Source: Mycobacterium sp. URHB0044 | GTDB lineage: Bacteria > Actinomycetota > Actinomycetes > Mycobacteriales > Mycobacteriaceae | Reading direction: 5' to 3' | DNA length: 64,000 bases | NCBI RefSeq assembly: GCF_000620625.1 | Contig: NZ_JIAW01000002.1 | Coordinates: forward strand, 248,001 to 312,000 | Shown: one piece after another, positions 1 to 8,805 of the stretch | Layout: the number at the start of each line of letters is the position of its first letter | How positions within the stretch are numbered: the stretch's first letter is position 1 | Position numbers and translations under genes: made by a program | The notes under the pieces: model-generated | Database searches by the model: none | The model's input: the letters and a program-made list of their open reading frames with translations, nothing else | What the model was told of the DNA's origin: nothing

Positions 1-721
1 CCTCGCCGAAGCGGAACGTGACCGCGAGGTCGCGCAGGTGGAAGCGCAGCGCCTCGACGATCTCGGGGTCGCAGAAGTCGAGCATCGAATCGCGCTTCTC
101 GACGACCGTGACCTTGGTGCCGAGCGCGGCGAACATGGAGGCATATTCGATGCCGATCACCCCGGCGCCCACCACCACCATCGAGTTGGGGATGGTCTTG
201 AGGTCGAGGATTCCGTCGGAGTCCAGCACGCGTTGTTCGTCGAACTCGACGCCTGCCGGCCGCAGCGGCTTGGTGCCGGTCGCGATGACGATGTTGCGGC
301 CCGACACGGTGATTCGTTCGGCGCGGCTGGGGTCTTCGATCTGCAGGGAGTGCGCGTCGATGAAGCGGGCGTGCCCGATGTAGAGCTCGACCCGGTTGCG
401 CAGCAGCTGCGAGCGGACGACGTCGATCTCCTTGCCGATGACGTGCTGGGTGCGGGCCAGCAGGTCGGCCGGGGTGATCTTCTCCTTCACCCGGTAGCTG
501 GCGCCGTACAGCTCGCGTTGGCTCATGCCGGTGAGGTAGACCACCGCCTCGCGCAGCGTCTTCGACGGGATGGTTCCGGTGTTCACGCAGACGCCGCCGA
601 GCATGAGGCCGCGTTCGATCACCGCGACCGTCTTGCCCAGCTTTGCGGCGGCGATGGCGGCCTTCTGCCCGCCCGGCCCGGAACCGATGACGACGAGGTC
701 GTATTCCTGCGTGGAACCCAT
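1..721 (-). CDS. sthA: Soluble pyridine nucleotide transhydrogenase, 3' part missing
   Basis: The gene reads leftward from ATG at 721 and runs off the window start, so about 240 N-terminal codons are present. The N-terminus carries a Rossmann FAD motif (VVIGSGPGG), followed by a [13 protein letters not shown] segment. That keeps the first cysteine of the flavin disulfide reductase motif but has Thr at the second, as in SthA, which lacks a redox disulfide. A second nucleotide motif ([15 protein letters not shown]) follows around residue 180. The enzyme is a cytosolic flavoprotein that passes reducing equivalents between NADPH and NAD+. Its position next to a DUF4192 gene and ideR fits the mycobacterial order. 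Another flavin disulfide reductase is possible but less likely given the missing cysteine. Confidence 0.9.
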   Translation of the reverse strand, partial: MGSTQEYDLVVIGSGPGGQKAAIAAAKLGKTVAVIERGLMLGGVCVNTGTIPSKTLREAVVYLTGMSQRELYGASYRVKEKITPADLLARTQHVIGKEIDVVRSQLLRNRVELYIGHARFIDAHSLQIEDPSRAERITVSGRNIVIATGTKPLRPAGVEFDEQRVLDSDGILDLKTIPNSMVVVGAGVIGIEYASMFAALGTKVTVVEKRDSMLDFCDPEIVEALRFHLRDLAVTFRFGE

Positions 722-880
722 GGGAGTAGTCCTACGCCGGTTGCGCTGATCTTGCATGCCGACGGGGTCAATAGCGCGTGAACAACGGCCTTCATCCCCA
801 GACGCGAATTCGTCCACAGTCGGCGCCGCAGACGCCGTCTGCGCCCGGAGTTCGACGGGGCCCGCTGAGACGTTCTGCGC

Positions 881-1936
881 ATGACGATCTTCTTCAATGA
901 CGACTTTCCGCTCCACGAGCCCGGCAAGCTCATTGCCGCCATACCGGCGGTGCTGGGTTTCGTTCCGGAGAGATCCCTCGTGCTGGTGACGATCGACGGC
1001 GGCGAGATGGGTTGCGTTATGCGTGTTGATCTTTCGGATGACGTCTTCCAATCGATCGACCGGATGGCGGAGGTGGCCGCCGCGAGCTGCCCCGAGGCGG
1101 CGATCGCGGTGATCGTGGACGAGGACGGGGCGGCGTGCCGGATGTGCAAGGACGATCACCGCGAACTGGTCGACGCCCTCGGGGACGCGCTATCCGAGGA
1201 AGGCATCCTGCTGTGGGGCGCCCACGTCGTCGACCGGGTGGAGGCAGGCGGCCGGTGGCACTGCGCGGACGGCTGCGGCAACAACGGAACGATCGAGGAT
1301 CCGTTGGCCTCGCCGATGGCGGCCGCGGCCGTCCTGGACGGCCGTCGGCTCTACACCCGGCGGGCCGAGCTGCAGGAGGTGATCGCCGTGGCCGACCCCG
1401 TCCGCACCGCCGCCCTGCGCGGCGTCATCACCGACGTCGCGGCGTCGTTCGACGGCGACCAACGCCCACCCGGGGATGCGCGCGCCGACGTCCGGCATGC
1501 CATGGCTGCGGCCGCGAATGCCAGCGAGGGGCGGTTTCCAGCCGATGCGGACCTGGCGAGGCTGGCGTGCGGGCTGACCGACTCGCGGGTACGGGACACG
1601 TTGTACGCCTTGGCAGTTGGACGCGACGCCGGGTCCGCGGAGTCGTTGTGGGCGCTGTTGGCGCGCACCCTGCCCGAACCGTGGCGCCTAGAGGCGCTGG
1701 TGTTGCTGGCCTTCTCGGCGTACGCGCGTGGCGACGGTCCGCTGGCCGGGGTGTCGCTGGATGCTGCGCTCCAATGCGATGCCGAGCACCGAATGGCAGG
1801 CATGTTGGACCAGGCGCTGCAGACGGGCATGCGCCCCGAGCAGATCCGGGAGTTGGCGCTCACCGGCTACCGGATGGCCAAGCAGCTCGGCGTGGACATG
1901 CCGCCGCGCCAAGGGTTTGGCAGGCGGGCGGGTTAG
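881..1936 (+). CDS. DUF4192 family protein
   Basis: This 351-residue soluble protein has the DUF4192 start pattern: an N-terminal '[20 protein letters not shown]' segment followed by a long helical, Arg- and Ala-rich C-terminal half. The family is conserved in actinobacteria and has no established function. There is no signal peptide or membrane segment. It is convergent with ideR and the two stop codons overlap by 4 bp (1933-1936), leaving no room for a separate terminator. The ATG at 881 lies about 160 bp from the divergent sthA start, so that interval must hold both promoters. Confidence 0.8.
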   Translation: MTIFFNDDFPLHEPGKLIAAIPAVLGFVPERSLVLVTIDGGEMGCVMRVDLSDDVFQSIDRMAEVAAASCPEAAIAVIVDEDGAACRMCKDDHRELVDALGDALSEEGILLWGAHVVDRVEAGGRWHCADGCGNNGTIEDPLASPMAAAAVLDGRRLYTRRAELQEVIAVADPVRTAALRGVITDVAASFDGDQRPPGDARADVRHAMAAAANASEGRFPADADLARLACGLTDSRVRDTLYALAVGRDAGSAESLWALLARTLPEPWRLEALVLLAFSAYARGDGPLAGVSLDAALQCDAEHRMAGMLDQALQTGMRPEQIRELALTGYRMAKQLGVDMPPRQGFGRRAG

Positions 1937-2622
1937 ACTTTCTCGACCTTGACGGCGTGTGCCATGTGGTGCGGCAACTCCACCTGCTCATGGCCGGGGA
2001 TGACGATCAACACACTGCCGTGATCGCTGACCTGCACGGTCACGCGCGCGTTGGGGACCACGCCTGCGTCCTTGAGCCGCGCGATCAGGTCGGTGTCGCC
2101 CTGGACGTGCTCGGTGAGCTGACGTACCCGCACGGCCACCGGAAAACCGGTCGGCAGCTCGGTGAGCCGGACCAGCGACACGTCTTCGGAACCCGAGCCG
2201 ACGATGCCGAGCTCGGACAGCCCGGGGATGGGGTTGCCGAACGGCGAGGTGGTCGGGTTGTCGAGCACCTGGACCAGGCGACGCTCGACGTCTTCACTCA
2301 TGACGTGTTCCCAGCGGCAGGCCTCGGCGTGCACCTCTTCCCACGGGAGGCCGATGACGTCGACGAGGAGGCGCTCGGCCAGCCGGTGCTTGCGCATCAC
2401 GGAGACGGCCAGCGCGCGGCCCTTGTCGGTCAGTTCCAGGTGGCGATCACCGGCGACGTGCAGCAGCCCGTCGCGCTCCATGCGCGACACGGTCTGGCTG
2501 ACGGTGGGGCCACTCTGCTCGAGGCGTTCGGCGATCCGGGCGCGCAGCGGCACCACGCCCTCTTCTTCGAGGTCGTAGATGGTCCGCAGATACATCTCGG
2601 TGGTGTCGATCAGGTCGTTCAT
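1933..2622 (-). CDS. ideR: Iron-dependent repressor IdeR (DtxR family)
   Basis: The 229-residue protein represses iron-acquisition genes and activates storage genes when loaded with Fe2+. It has an N-terminal winged helix (about residues 1-70, beginning MNDLIDTTEMYL with the Met10 ligand). The metal-binding and dimerisation domain follows, with ligands visible in RKHRLAERLL and VHAEACRWEHVM (His, Glu, Cys, Glu, His). The C-terminal third is the SH3-like domain. The ATG at 2622 is chosen over an upstream ATG because it gives the usual family length and has GGGAAGG about 5 nt before it. It lies downstream of sigB in the same direction, as in M. tuberculosis, but a very strong hairpin separates them. 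Confidence 0.96.
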   Translation of the reverse strand: MNDLIDTTEMYLRTIYDLEEEGVVPLRARIAERLEQSGPTVSQTVSRMERDGLLHVAGDRHLELTDKGRALAVSVMRKHRLAERLLVDVIGLPWEEVHAEACRWEHVMSEDVERRLVQVLDNPTTSPFGNPIPGLSELGIVGSGSEDVSLVRLTELPTGFPVAVRVRQLTEHVQGDTDLIARLKDAGVVPNARVTVQVSDHGSVLIVIPGHEQVELPHHMAHAVKVEKV

Positions 2623-2704
2623 GTGCGCCTTCCCAAAGCCCAGCGTCTCAGCCGAGTCTACCGGTGCAGACGCCCCAGCAGGGGCCGACATCACCGCGTC
2701 GCAA

Positions 2705-2741
2705 TGTGATACCCGCCGCGGGTGCCGCGGCGGGTATCACA
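2705..2741 (-). terminator. 17-bp perfect hairpin between sigB and ideR
   Basis: The arms 2705-2721 and 2725-2741 are exactly complementary over 17 bp and enclose a 3-nt loop. The hairpin begins 9 bp beyond the sigB stop codon. There is no U-tract, which is common for mycobacterial intrinsic terminators. It most likely ends sigB transcription and insulates ideR, whose own promoter would lie in 2623-2704. Confidence 0.8.
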
Positions 2742-2749
2742 GGGGGGGT

Positions 2750-3709
2750 CTAGCTGGCGTAGGAGCGCAACCGTTCGGCCCGCTCACCGTTGCGCAGCTT
2801 GGCCATCACCTCGCGCTCGATCTGGCGGACACGCTCACGGGACAGTCCGAACAGCTTGCCGATCTGGTCCAGCGTGCGGGGCTGGCCGTCTTCGAGGCCG
2901 AACCGGAGTCGGATGACTTGCTGCTCGCGCTCGTCGAGGGTGGCAAGGACGTGCCGAATGTCGGTGTGCAGCAGCTCGGAGATGACGGCGTTCTCGGCCG
3001 ACATGGCCTCGGCGTCCTCGATGAAGTCGCCGAGCGGCGCCTCTTCGTCGCTGCCGACCGGCATGTCGAGGCTTACCGGGTCGCGGCTGTGCTCGAGCAG
3101 ATCGGCGATCTTCTCGGCGGGGATGCCCGACTCCTCGGCCAGTTCCTCGTCGGTGGCCTCGCGGCCGAGGTTCTGGTGCATCTCACGCTTGATGCGGGCG
3201 AGCTTGTTGACCTGCTCGACGAGGTGGACCGGCAGCCGGATGGTGCGGCTCTGGTCGGCCATGCCCCGGGTGATGGCCTGGCGGATCCACCACGTGGCGT
3301 ACGTCGAGAACTTGAATCCCTTGGCGTAGTCGAACTTCTCCATCGCGCGGATCAGTCCGAGGTTGCCTTCCTGGATGAGGTCGAGCAGAGGCATGCCGCG
3401 TCCGGTGTAGCGCTTCGCCAGCGACACCACCAGGCGGAGGTTCGCCTCGAGCAGATGACGTCGGGCGGCCTCGCCGTCGCGGACCACGGCCGCGAGTTCG
3501 CGCTTGCGGTTGTCGCCCAGTCGCTTCTTGGTGTCGAGAAGATGCTGCGCGTAGAGCCCAGCTTCGATGCGCTTCGCGAGCTCCACCTCGTCGGCCGCGT
3601 TGAGCAAGGCGGTCTTGCCAATGCCGTTGAGGTACACGCGTACCAGATCAGCGGCGGGGCTCTGGGCGTCCAGATCGCTGTCGAAACGGCTTGCGGTCGC
3701 AGTTGCCAT
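2750..3709 (-). CDS. sigB: Stress-response sigma factor SigB
   Basis: This 319-residue group 2 sigma-70 factor directs RNA polymerase to stress and stationary-phase promoters. Region 1.2 begins near [16 protein letters not shown]. Region 2 contains [25 protein letters not shown] and the -10 recognition helix [17 protein letters not shown]. Regions 3 and 4 follow, ending in the [18 protein letters not shown]. It lacks the long acidic N-terminus of SigA, which distinguishes it from the gene at 21397. AGGAGG lies 5 nt before the ATG. An ECF-type promoter precedes it and a long hairpin follows it. Confidence 0.96.
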   Translation of the reverse strand: MATATASRFDSDLDAQSPAADLVRVYLNGIGKTALLNAADEVELAKRIEAGLYAQHLLDTKKRLGDNRKRELAAVVRDGEAARRHLLEANLRLVVSLAKRYTGRGMPLLDLIQEGNLGLIRAMEKFDYAKGFKFSTYATWWIRQAITRGMADQSRTIRLPVHLVEQVNKLARIKREMHQNLGREATDEELAEESGIPAEKIADLLEHSRDPVSLDMPVGSDEEAPLGDFIEDAEAMSAENAVISELLHTDIRHVLATLDEREQQVIRLRFGLEDGQPRTLDQIGKLFGLSRERVRQIEREVMAKLRNGERAERLRSYAS

Positions 3710-3746
3710 TACGGCCTCCTAGTCGGCTGGGACTGTCAAGAGCTAT

Positions 3747-3773
3747 AACGTCGTAGCGGCTCTTTGAGTTCCC
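3747..3773 (-). promoter_or_regulatory. ECF-sigma-type promoter of sigB
   Basis: Reading leftward, GGGAAC (3773-3768) is followed after 17 nt by CGTT (3750-3747), about 40 bp upstream of the sigB start codon. This matches the GGAAC-N16-18-CGTT pattern used by mycobacterial SigE and SigH, both known to control sigB. Which sigma factor acts here is inferred from family knowledge. Confidence 0.75.
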
Positions 3774-3859
3774 ACCGATCGCCCAGTTCACACCTTCTGA
3801 CCTGCATGTATTGTGCGGCGACCTGAGAATGTCCTGAGAAAGGCGAAAGATTTCCCTCA

Positions 3860-4258
3860 TCAGGGAACGTCGTGCCGCGACTCCGTCGATTCGGGTTGCG
3901 GCGGGAGGTCGATGTGCCGCTCCAATGCGGGCCGCTCGGCGGTCGGAAACAGCGGAATCCGGGATCCGCCCGCATATCGCCGTGGTTCCTCTGCCCGCCT
4001 CGGGGGCCGGTCGTTCGCGATCAACACGGCGATCCACGGCAGGGGAATCGACGCCACCAGGATGGCCAACGAGATCAACCCGTTGTGCCAGATGCCGTAC
4101 GCCAGGGCGGCCAGCAGGAGCGCGGGCACGCGGAACGACATGATCGTGAGGTACTTGCGTACCCGCTCGCGATGCTGCTCTTCGTAGGGCTGCGCCGCAC
4201 GTGTGATGAGGACCGGCCGACCATCGTCGTCGAAACTCAGCTCTTGGCCGTGTTTCAT
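3860..4258 (-). CDS. DUF3099 small membrane protein
   Basis: The roughly 132-residue protein has a short polar N-terminus, two hydrophobic segments (about residues 43-60 and 63-83) and the DUF3099 signature ending SIPLPWIAVLIANDRPP. A Pro/Arg-rich cytosolic tail follows. The family is conserved in actinobacteria and its function is unknown. I start at the ATG at 4258 (MKHGQELSFDDDG). In-frame upstream starts exist and none has a clear ribosome site, so the N-terminus is uncertain. The gene is divergent from the DUF3039 gene and lies upstream of sigB on the same strand, as in M. tuberculosis (Rv2709 position, recalled). Confidence 0.75.
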   Translation of the reverse strand: MKHGQELSFDDDGRPVLITRAAQPYEEQHRERVRKYLTIMSFRVPALLLAALAYGIWHNGLISLAILVASIPLPWIAVLIANDRPPRRAEEPRRYAGGSRIPLFPTAERPALERHIDLPPQPESTESRHDVP

Positions 4259-4326
4259 ACCTCTACTGTTCCACATCCCGCCCAGGCGAAACGGTTCGGT
4301 TTCTAACCCATCCGATCCCGGGCACA

Positions 4327-4572
4327 ATGAACGTCATGCAGACCGACACCATCGAGCGCACCGACAGCGACGAACGCGTCGACGAGGGGACTGACGACGA
4401 CCGCCCCAAGTTCTTCCACTACGTGAAGAAGGACAAGATCGCCGAGAGTGCCGTGATGGGCACGCATGTGGTGGCGCTGTGCGGTGAGGTGTTTCCGGTG
4501 ACGAAGTCGGCCAAGCCGGGCTCCCCGGTCTGCCCCGACTGCAAGCGGATCTACGAGTCGCTCAAGAAGTAG
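4327..4572 (+). CDS. DUF3039 small zinc-ribbon-like protein
   Basis: The 81-residue acidic protein contains HYVKKDKIAESAVMGTHVVALCGE and CPDCKRIYESL. The Cys residues (CGE and CPDC) and the His of GTH are the conserved putative metal ligands of the DUF3039 family. The family is actinobacterial, cytosolic and of unknown function. The second in-frame ATG at 4336 is an equally plausible start. It converges with the YihY/BrkB gene, and the 3' ends overlap by 11 bp. Confidence 0.8.
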   Translation: MNVMQTDTIERTDSDERVDEGTDDDRPKFFHYVKKDKIAESAVMGTHVVALCGEVFPVTKSAKPGSPVCPDCKRIYESLKK

Positions 4573-5590
4573 CCGCCGGCCGGTCCTTGACGACCGGCTC
4601 GTCCTCGACGACGGGGGCCGGCTCGTCCTTCGGGACGTCCTTGTTGACCGTCGCGGTTTGCGATTCCTTGAGCGACTCGGCCTGCTCCTCGATCCAGCCG
4701 CGCAGGCGATGGGCATGGGTGACCGGGGCGGGCCACTCCTCTTGCACGGCGGCATTCAGCTCGGCGCCAAGCATGATGGCGAAGCCGAGGAAGAACGCGA
4801 ACAGCAGGAAGGCAATCGGGGTGGCCAGCGCGCCGTAGGTGTAACCGGTTGCCGTGATCCAGGTCAGGTAGAGCCGCAGCCCCACCGTGGTCACCAGGAA
4901 CACGATGGCGGCCAGCACGGAGCCCAGCAGCAGCCGGTGAGTGGGCAGGGGTCTGGGCAATGACACCCGGTACAGGAAGCCCAACACCAGCACCAGGCTG
5001 ATGAAGAGCACCGGGTAGTAGGCGAAGCGCATTTCGTTCGCCCAACTGTCGGGGATGTACTCCGCGAGTTTGATCGGCCCCAGCGCGATGAGCGGCGCGG
5101 TGACGATGACGAAGACCAACATCACGATGTACAAGCCGAGCGCGTAGAAGCGTTGGCGTACCGGGTGTCGCAGCGGGGTCTGGTCGTGCGCTTCGACGAT
5201 GGAGTCGACGAACGCGGACACCGCCGACGACCCGGCCCACAGCGAGATGACGAAACCGATCGACACCACCTCGCCGCGAGCGCCAAGCAAGATGTCGCGG
5301 ATCGTCGGTTCGATGATCTCGTTGACGACGTTGGGCGAGAAGAAGCTGTCGGCGGTGCGGATCAGCCGATCCTCGATGGTCGGTAGCGTCTGCGGCCCGA
5401 ACAGTGGCGCCACGTAAGCGAGACTGCCCAACATGCCCAGCAGCAGCGGCGGCAGCGAGAGTGCGCACCAAAATGCCGCCTGGGCCGACTCGGAGAAGAT
5501 CGAGTCGTCCCAACTCTTGGACAACGTGCGCTTGGTGATCCGCCAGATGTGGTGCCGGGACGGTTTCACCGGTGGGGGTTGGTCGCTCAT
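4562..5590 (-). CDS. YihY/BrkB family inner-membrane protein
   Basis: The 342-residue protein has about six hydrophobic segments between residues 45 and 270 and conserved YihY/BrkB motifs. Examples are SESAQAAFWCALSLPPLLLG near the N-terminus and the small-residue-rich VISLWAGSSAVSAFVDSI. The charged Glu/Lys/Pro-rich tail from about residue 295 is cytosolic. The old label ribonuclease BN is not supported for this family and its transport function is unproven. ATG at 5590 starts MSDQPPPVKPSRHH. The 3' end overlaps the convergent DUF3039 gene. Confidence 0.85.
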   Translation of the reverse strand: MSDQPPPVKPSRHHIWRITKRTLSKSWDDSIFSESAQAAFWCALSLPPLLLGMLGSLAYVAPLFGPQTLPTIEDRLIRTADSFFSPNVVNEIIEPTIRDILLGARGEVVSIGFVISLWAGSSAVSAFVDSIVEAHDQTPLRHPVRQRFYALGLYIVMLVFVIVTAPLIALGPIKLAEYIPDSWANEMRFAYYPVLFISLVLVLGFLYRVSLPRPLPTHRLLLGSVLAAIVFLVTTVGLRLYLTWITATGYTYGALATPIAFLLFAFFLGFAIMLGAELNAAVQEEWPAPVTHAHRLRGWIEEQAESLKESQTATVNKDVPKDEPAPVVEDEPVVKDRPAATS

Positions 5591-5654
5591 GGCCCCACCA
5601 GCAATACCCCATACCGCGCGATTACGCCCTGAAGGCGACCACGCGGTGGGTCGG

Positions 5655-5846
5655 TCAGGACTCGGCCGGACCGACCTCGATCACGGCGGCGAGCTCGATC
5701 AGCTTTGCCTCGTGCTCGTTGGCGTGATGCTGGCAAAACAGCAGTTCTGCTCCTGAGGGCAGCTTCGCGCGGACGCGAGCGGCTGCGCCGCAGCGGTCGC
5801 AGCGATCAGCCCGGGTCAGTTCGGGGCTGGTCAGAGTTGCGTTCAT
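5655..5846 (-). CDS. DUF7455-like small Zn-binding protein
   Basis: The 63-residue protein has RADRCDRCGAAA near the N-terminus and FCQHHANEHE near the C-terminus, giving a plausible Cys2-CysHis metal site. It resembles the conserved actinobacterial DUF7455 family, whose function is unknown. It is read leftward from ATG at 5846 and a GGAGGAG run lies just upstream on that strand. It sits upstream of, and in the same direction as, the YihY/BrkB gene. Confidence 0.7.
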   Translation of the reverse strand: MNATLTSPELTRADRCDRCGAAARVRAKLPSGAELLFCQHHANEHEAKLIELAAVIEVGPAES

Positions 5847-5974
5847 GGGCTCCTCCTCCGGTCGCGTGGCTCTACTGTGTCAGACGTTTTAGCTTCCGGC
5901 CTTGTTCCCCGGCCGTTCATCGGTGTGTCGTGTCTCACGTATTGGCGAAGTTGCGGGCACGGCAGGCTGGGCGC

Positions 5975-6352
5975 ATGATCCCGACGCCACGTGTGCTGGT
6001 CCATCTGTGTACGGCCGACGACTGGCACCGTGCGCAGGAGGTGGGCGAGCTTCGGCCACCGTCGCTCGACGACGTTGGTTTCGTGCACCTTTCCGCCGTC
6101 GGACAGGTTCATTTGCCGGCCAACCGGCTCTACGGCGGCCGCACGGACATGGTCCTGCTGCGGTGCGACTCCGCGTTGCTGGGAGCACCGGTGCGTTGGG
6201 AACCAGGCGTCCCAACCGATCCGGCCGCGATGCTCTTTCCCCATCTGTACGGGCCGCTGCCCGTGGCAGCTGTGATGAGTATCACTGCGTACCTACCTCG
6301 ACCCGATGGGACGTTCGCGGAACTGCCGGTCGATCAGTCCGAGGCGACGTAG
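5975..6352 (+). CDS. DUF952 family protein
   Basis: The 125-residue protein begins MIPTPRVLVHLCTADDWHRA and contains the family pattern 'GFVHLSavgQvhlpANrLY' and 'FPHLYGPLP'. DUF952 proteins are small, soluble and uncharacterised; some resemble glutathione-S-transferase-fold or RNA-linked proteins, but no activity can be assigned. The ATG at 5975 gives the usual family length. The 3' end overlaps the convergent RidA gene by 19 bp. Confidence 0.8.
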   Translation: MIPTPRVLVHLCTADDWHRAQEVGELRPPSLDDVGFVHLSAVGQVHLPANRLYGGRTDMVLLRCDSALLGAPVRWEPGVPTDPAAMLFPHLYGPLPVAAVMSITAYLPRPDGTFAELPVDQSEAT

Positions 6353-6708
6353 GCGTCGGCCTCGATCTCGACGAGCAGTTCGGGGGAGATCAACGCCGAC
6401 ACTTCGACCATCGTCGCAACGGGTCGGATGTCTCCGAACACCTCGGCGTGCACCGCTGCGACCTCCTCCCACCGGCCGATGTCGGTGACGAAGATCCGGG
6501 TGCGCACCACGTCGGTCATCGAGGCGCCGGCTTCGCGCAGCGCTAAGTCGATGCGACGCAACGCTTCCCGGGCCTGGGCGGCGATGCCGTCGCCCGGTGC
6601 GGTGGTGCCCGCGACGACGATGAGGGGGCCGACGCGTACCGCCCTCGCGTATCCGACCGCGGACTCGAACGGCGATCCCGACGACACGGTCACCCGGTGT
6701 TCAGACAT
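6334..6708 (-). CDS. RidA/YjgF-family protein
   Basis: This protein of about 124 residues has the RidA pattern: VGPLIVVAGTTAPGDGIAAQAREALRRID in the first half and the closing segment PVATMVEVSALISPELLVEIEADA. RidA proteins form trimers and often hydrolyse reactive enamines from PLP-enzyme side reactions. The catalytic Arg normally found near RPARA is replaced here by RPVAT. ATG at 6708 is preferred because TAGCGT lies 7 nt upstream, compatible with a leaderless transcript; GTG at 6717 is the alternative. It lies just beyond the methyltransferase gene in the same direction. Confidence 0.8.
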   Translation of the reverse strand: MSEHRVTVSSGSPFESAVGYARAVRVGPLIVVAGTTAPGDGIAAQAREALRRIDLALREAGASMTDVVRTRIFVTDIGRWEEVAAVHAEVFGDIRPVATMVEVSALISPELLVEIEADAYVASD

Positions 6709-6718
6709 CCCCGGCACG

Positions 6719-7810
6719 CTAGGCGGGGACGGCTTCGACGATCGAGACCGGACCCGCGGTCGGTATCACGCGGGTCTGCCGAAAACCCGCGCGTGACAAC
6801 AACTCCGCGTATTCGACCGCGGTGCGCTCCCGGCCACCGGCGGTCACCAGCATCTCGAGATCGAGAAACATGCCCGGATGCGACGGGGTGCCCTCGGGAA
6901 GCACCAATTCCAGCAATAGCAGTTTGCCGTTCGGCGCCATCGCGGTGCGGACGTTGCGCAGGATCGTCAGCGCGCTGGCCTCTTCCCAGTCGTGAATGAT
7001 CGTCTTGAGGAGGTAGGCGTCGCCGCCTTCTGGCACCGCGTCGAAGAACGAACCACCCGTCACGGTGCACCGTGACGCCACCCCGGCCGCGTCGAGAACC
7101 GGACCGGCGTTCGCCACCACCGACGGCAGGTCGAACAACACCCCGCGAGCATCCGGTGCGCCGGCCAGCACCGCGCCGAGAAGCGCACCGTGTCCGCCGC
7201 CGACGTCCACGATGAGCCGACGGTCGGTGAAATCGTATGCGGGGGAGACGGCTTCGATGGCCATGCTCGATACGCCGGTCATGAAGTCGTTGAAGACGGC
7301 CGCGTATTCGGGGTCGGTCTCCAGGAAGTCGAAGAACGGCATGCCGTGCAGCTGGTCGACGGCTGGCTTGCCGGTGCGCACCGAGTACGACAGGTTGCCC
7401 CAGTCGGCCCAGTGGTGCGGGTGGCCGAGGAACAGCAGCATCGGGGCCATGCTGCCCGGGACGTCGGTCCGCAGCTTCTGGCCGAGGCGAGTGAGCTCGA
7501 ACCGGCCATCGCGACGCTGCTTGAGCATCGACGAACTCGCCACGGCACGCATCAGCCGGAAGGTCGCGCCAGGATCCGAGCCGACGCGGCGCGCCACGTC
7601 GTCGGCACTGCGCGGCCCGTCGGCGAGCGCGTCCGCGATGCGGAGCTTGGCGACCACGCACAGCGCCTGTGTCAGCCACGCACCCTGAGCGACTTCGAAC
7701 AACGCCAGATCGGCGGGAATGGTCGAGCGGTTGAGCCACTGGAGGCCTGCGCGGATTCGGCCGATGCCGTTGATCAGCCAGGGCGGCGGAGGTTTGCGGG
7801 AGTCGGGCAC
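6719..7810 (-). CDS. SAM-dependent O-methyltransferase, COMT/acetylserotonin type
   Basis: The 363-residue protein has an N-terminal winged-helix dimerisation domain (about residues 35-115) typical of plant-COMT-like and antibiotic-pathway methyltransferases. The class I SAM domain follows: VDVGGGHG (motif I, about residue 203), FDLPSV, and LLKTIIHDWEE, where the HD motif holds the usual catalytic-base His. The substrate cannot be told. GTG at 7810 has TATCCT exactly 7 nt upstream, suggesting a leaderless mRNA. In M. tuberculosis ridA lies next to sigA (recalled), so this gene belongs to an accessory block here. Confidence 0.85.
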   Translation of the reverse strand: MPDSRKPPPPWLINGIGRIRAGLQWLNRSTIPADLALFEVAQGAWLTQALCVVAKLRIADALADGPRSADDVARRVGSDPGATFRLMRAVASSSMLKQRRDGRFELTRLGQKLRTDVPGSMAPMLLFLGHPHHWADWGNLSYSVRTGKPAVDQLHGMPFFDFLETDPEYAAVFNDFMTGVSSMAIEAVSPAYDFTDRRLIVDVGGGHGALLGAVLAGAPDARGVLFDLPSVVANAGPVLDAAGVASRCTVTGGSFFDAVPEGGDAYLLKTIIHDWEEASALTILRNVRTAMAPNGKLLLLELVLPEGTPSHPGMFLDLEMLVTAGGRERTAVEYAELLSRAGFRQTRVIPTAGPVSIVEAVPA

Positions 7811-7882
7811 GGATCGAAGGATACCGGCACCGATGGAGGCCGACGGCCGTGTCGAAACGGCGCCTACCTAGACTTACAAATC

Positions 7883-8668
7883 GTGGGAATTCTGTCAGGC
7901 CTCGCGCCGTGGATCGTCTACTGGGTCCTGGTCGGAAACGTGCCCTTGACCGCCGCCGCTGTCGTTGCCCTCGCGGTCGCGATCTCGGCCGTCTCGGTCG
8001 GGCGCTGGCAGGGAAACTCTTGGCGGGTACTCGAAATCGGGGCCTTCGCAACGTTTTTGGTGGTGACGATCCTGACGGTCGCGTTGAGCGCGTCGGCAGT
8101 CGAGCGGTGGATCCTGCCGGTCAGCATCATCGGGCTCCTGCTGGCCGCCTTGCTCGGCGTGCTGATCGGTAGGCCGTTCGCCGGTGAGTACGCCGACGCG
8201 TCTGGGCCCACCGACGAGACCCGAAGCGAGCTGTTCGCGCGGATGCACATCCGGGTCACGTGGGTGTGGGTCGGTGCCTTCGCGGGCATGGCGGTGTCGG
8301 CGTCGATTCCCGCGATCGTGCACGACGACGCGACGATTCTGGACCTGCGGACGCCACTGTCGTTCGTCTGCTACTGGATCGTTCCGTTCGCCCTGCTGGC
8401 CGTCGCGGCCGTCGCGGCGCACGTCCTGGTGGACCGGATGACAGCCGCGGCCAACAGCCCGGACGTGGTGCGTCGCACCTCCTTCGTCGCCTTCCGCGAA
8501 CTGGCGATCGACGAGCTGTACTACCTAGCGCGGCAGAAGGTCGAACGGGAAGTCGGAGCCGGCATGGAGGCGTTCGACGTTCAGGTCGGTAGCGCGGGTG
8601 TGCCCCTGACCGGTGACGAGTCCCGGGAGTCGTGGCCCGCGACGTACAAGGTCCGTCCACGCCGCTGA
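7883..8668 (+). CDS. Unrecognised polytopic membrane protein
   Basis: The 261-residue protein has about six hydrophobic segments. Two are near the N-terminus (LAPWIVYWVLVGNV and LTAAAVVALAVAISAV), followed by pairs at about residues 50-100 and 125-180. The C-terminal 70 residues are soluble. I do not recognise a family. GTG at 7883 is chosen because TAGACT ends 8 nt upstream, a leaderless-type arrangement, and because the hydrophobic N-terminus begins at once. It is divergent from the methyltransferase with 72 bp between starts. It could be a small permease or an integral membrane sensor, but nothing in the sequence decides this. Confidence 0.6.
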   Translation: MGILSGLAPWIVYWVLVGNVPLTAAAVVALAVAISAVSVGRWQGNSWRVLEIGAFATFLVVTILTVALSASAVERWILPVSIIGLLLAALLGVLIGRPFAGEYADASGPTDETRSELFARMHIRVTWVWVGAFAGMAVSASIPAIVHDDATILDLRTPLSFVCYWIVPFALLAVAAVAAHVLVDRMTAAANSPDVVRRTSFVAFRELAIDELYYLARQKVEREVGAGMEAFDVQVGSAGVPLTGDESRESWPATYKVRPRR

Positions 8669-8805
8669 GGGTCGTTCGACGGCAGCCTCCTGAACTGCGG
8701 CGTAACCAACGGAATAACTTTTGACGCAAACGCAAATTTTGGCTGTGGAGACACCTGCCCTCATCTAGTGTTCGTGGACCCCTACGACAAGGCCAGGTGC
8801 TCGCG

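Noticed and set aside
38..781. Long plus-strand open frame of 247 codons
   Set aside because: It is the mirror of the real minus-strand sthA reading frame, which has clear FAD motifs; high GC creates such shadows.
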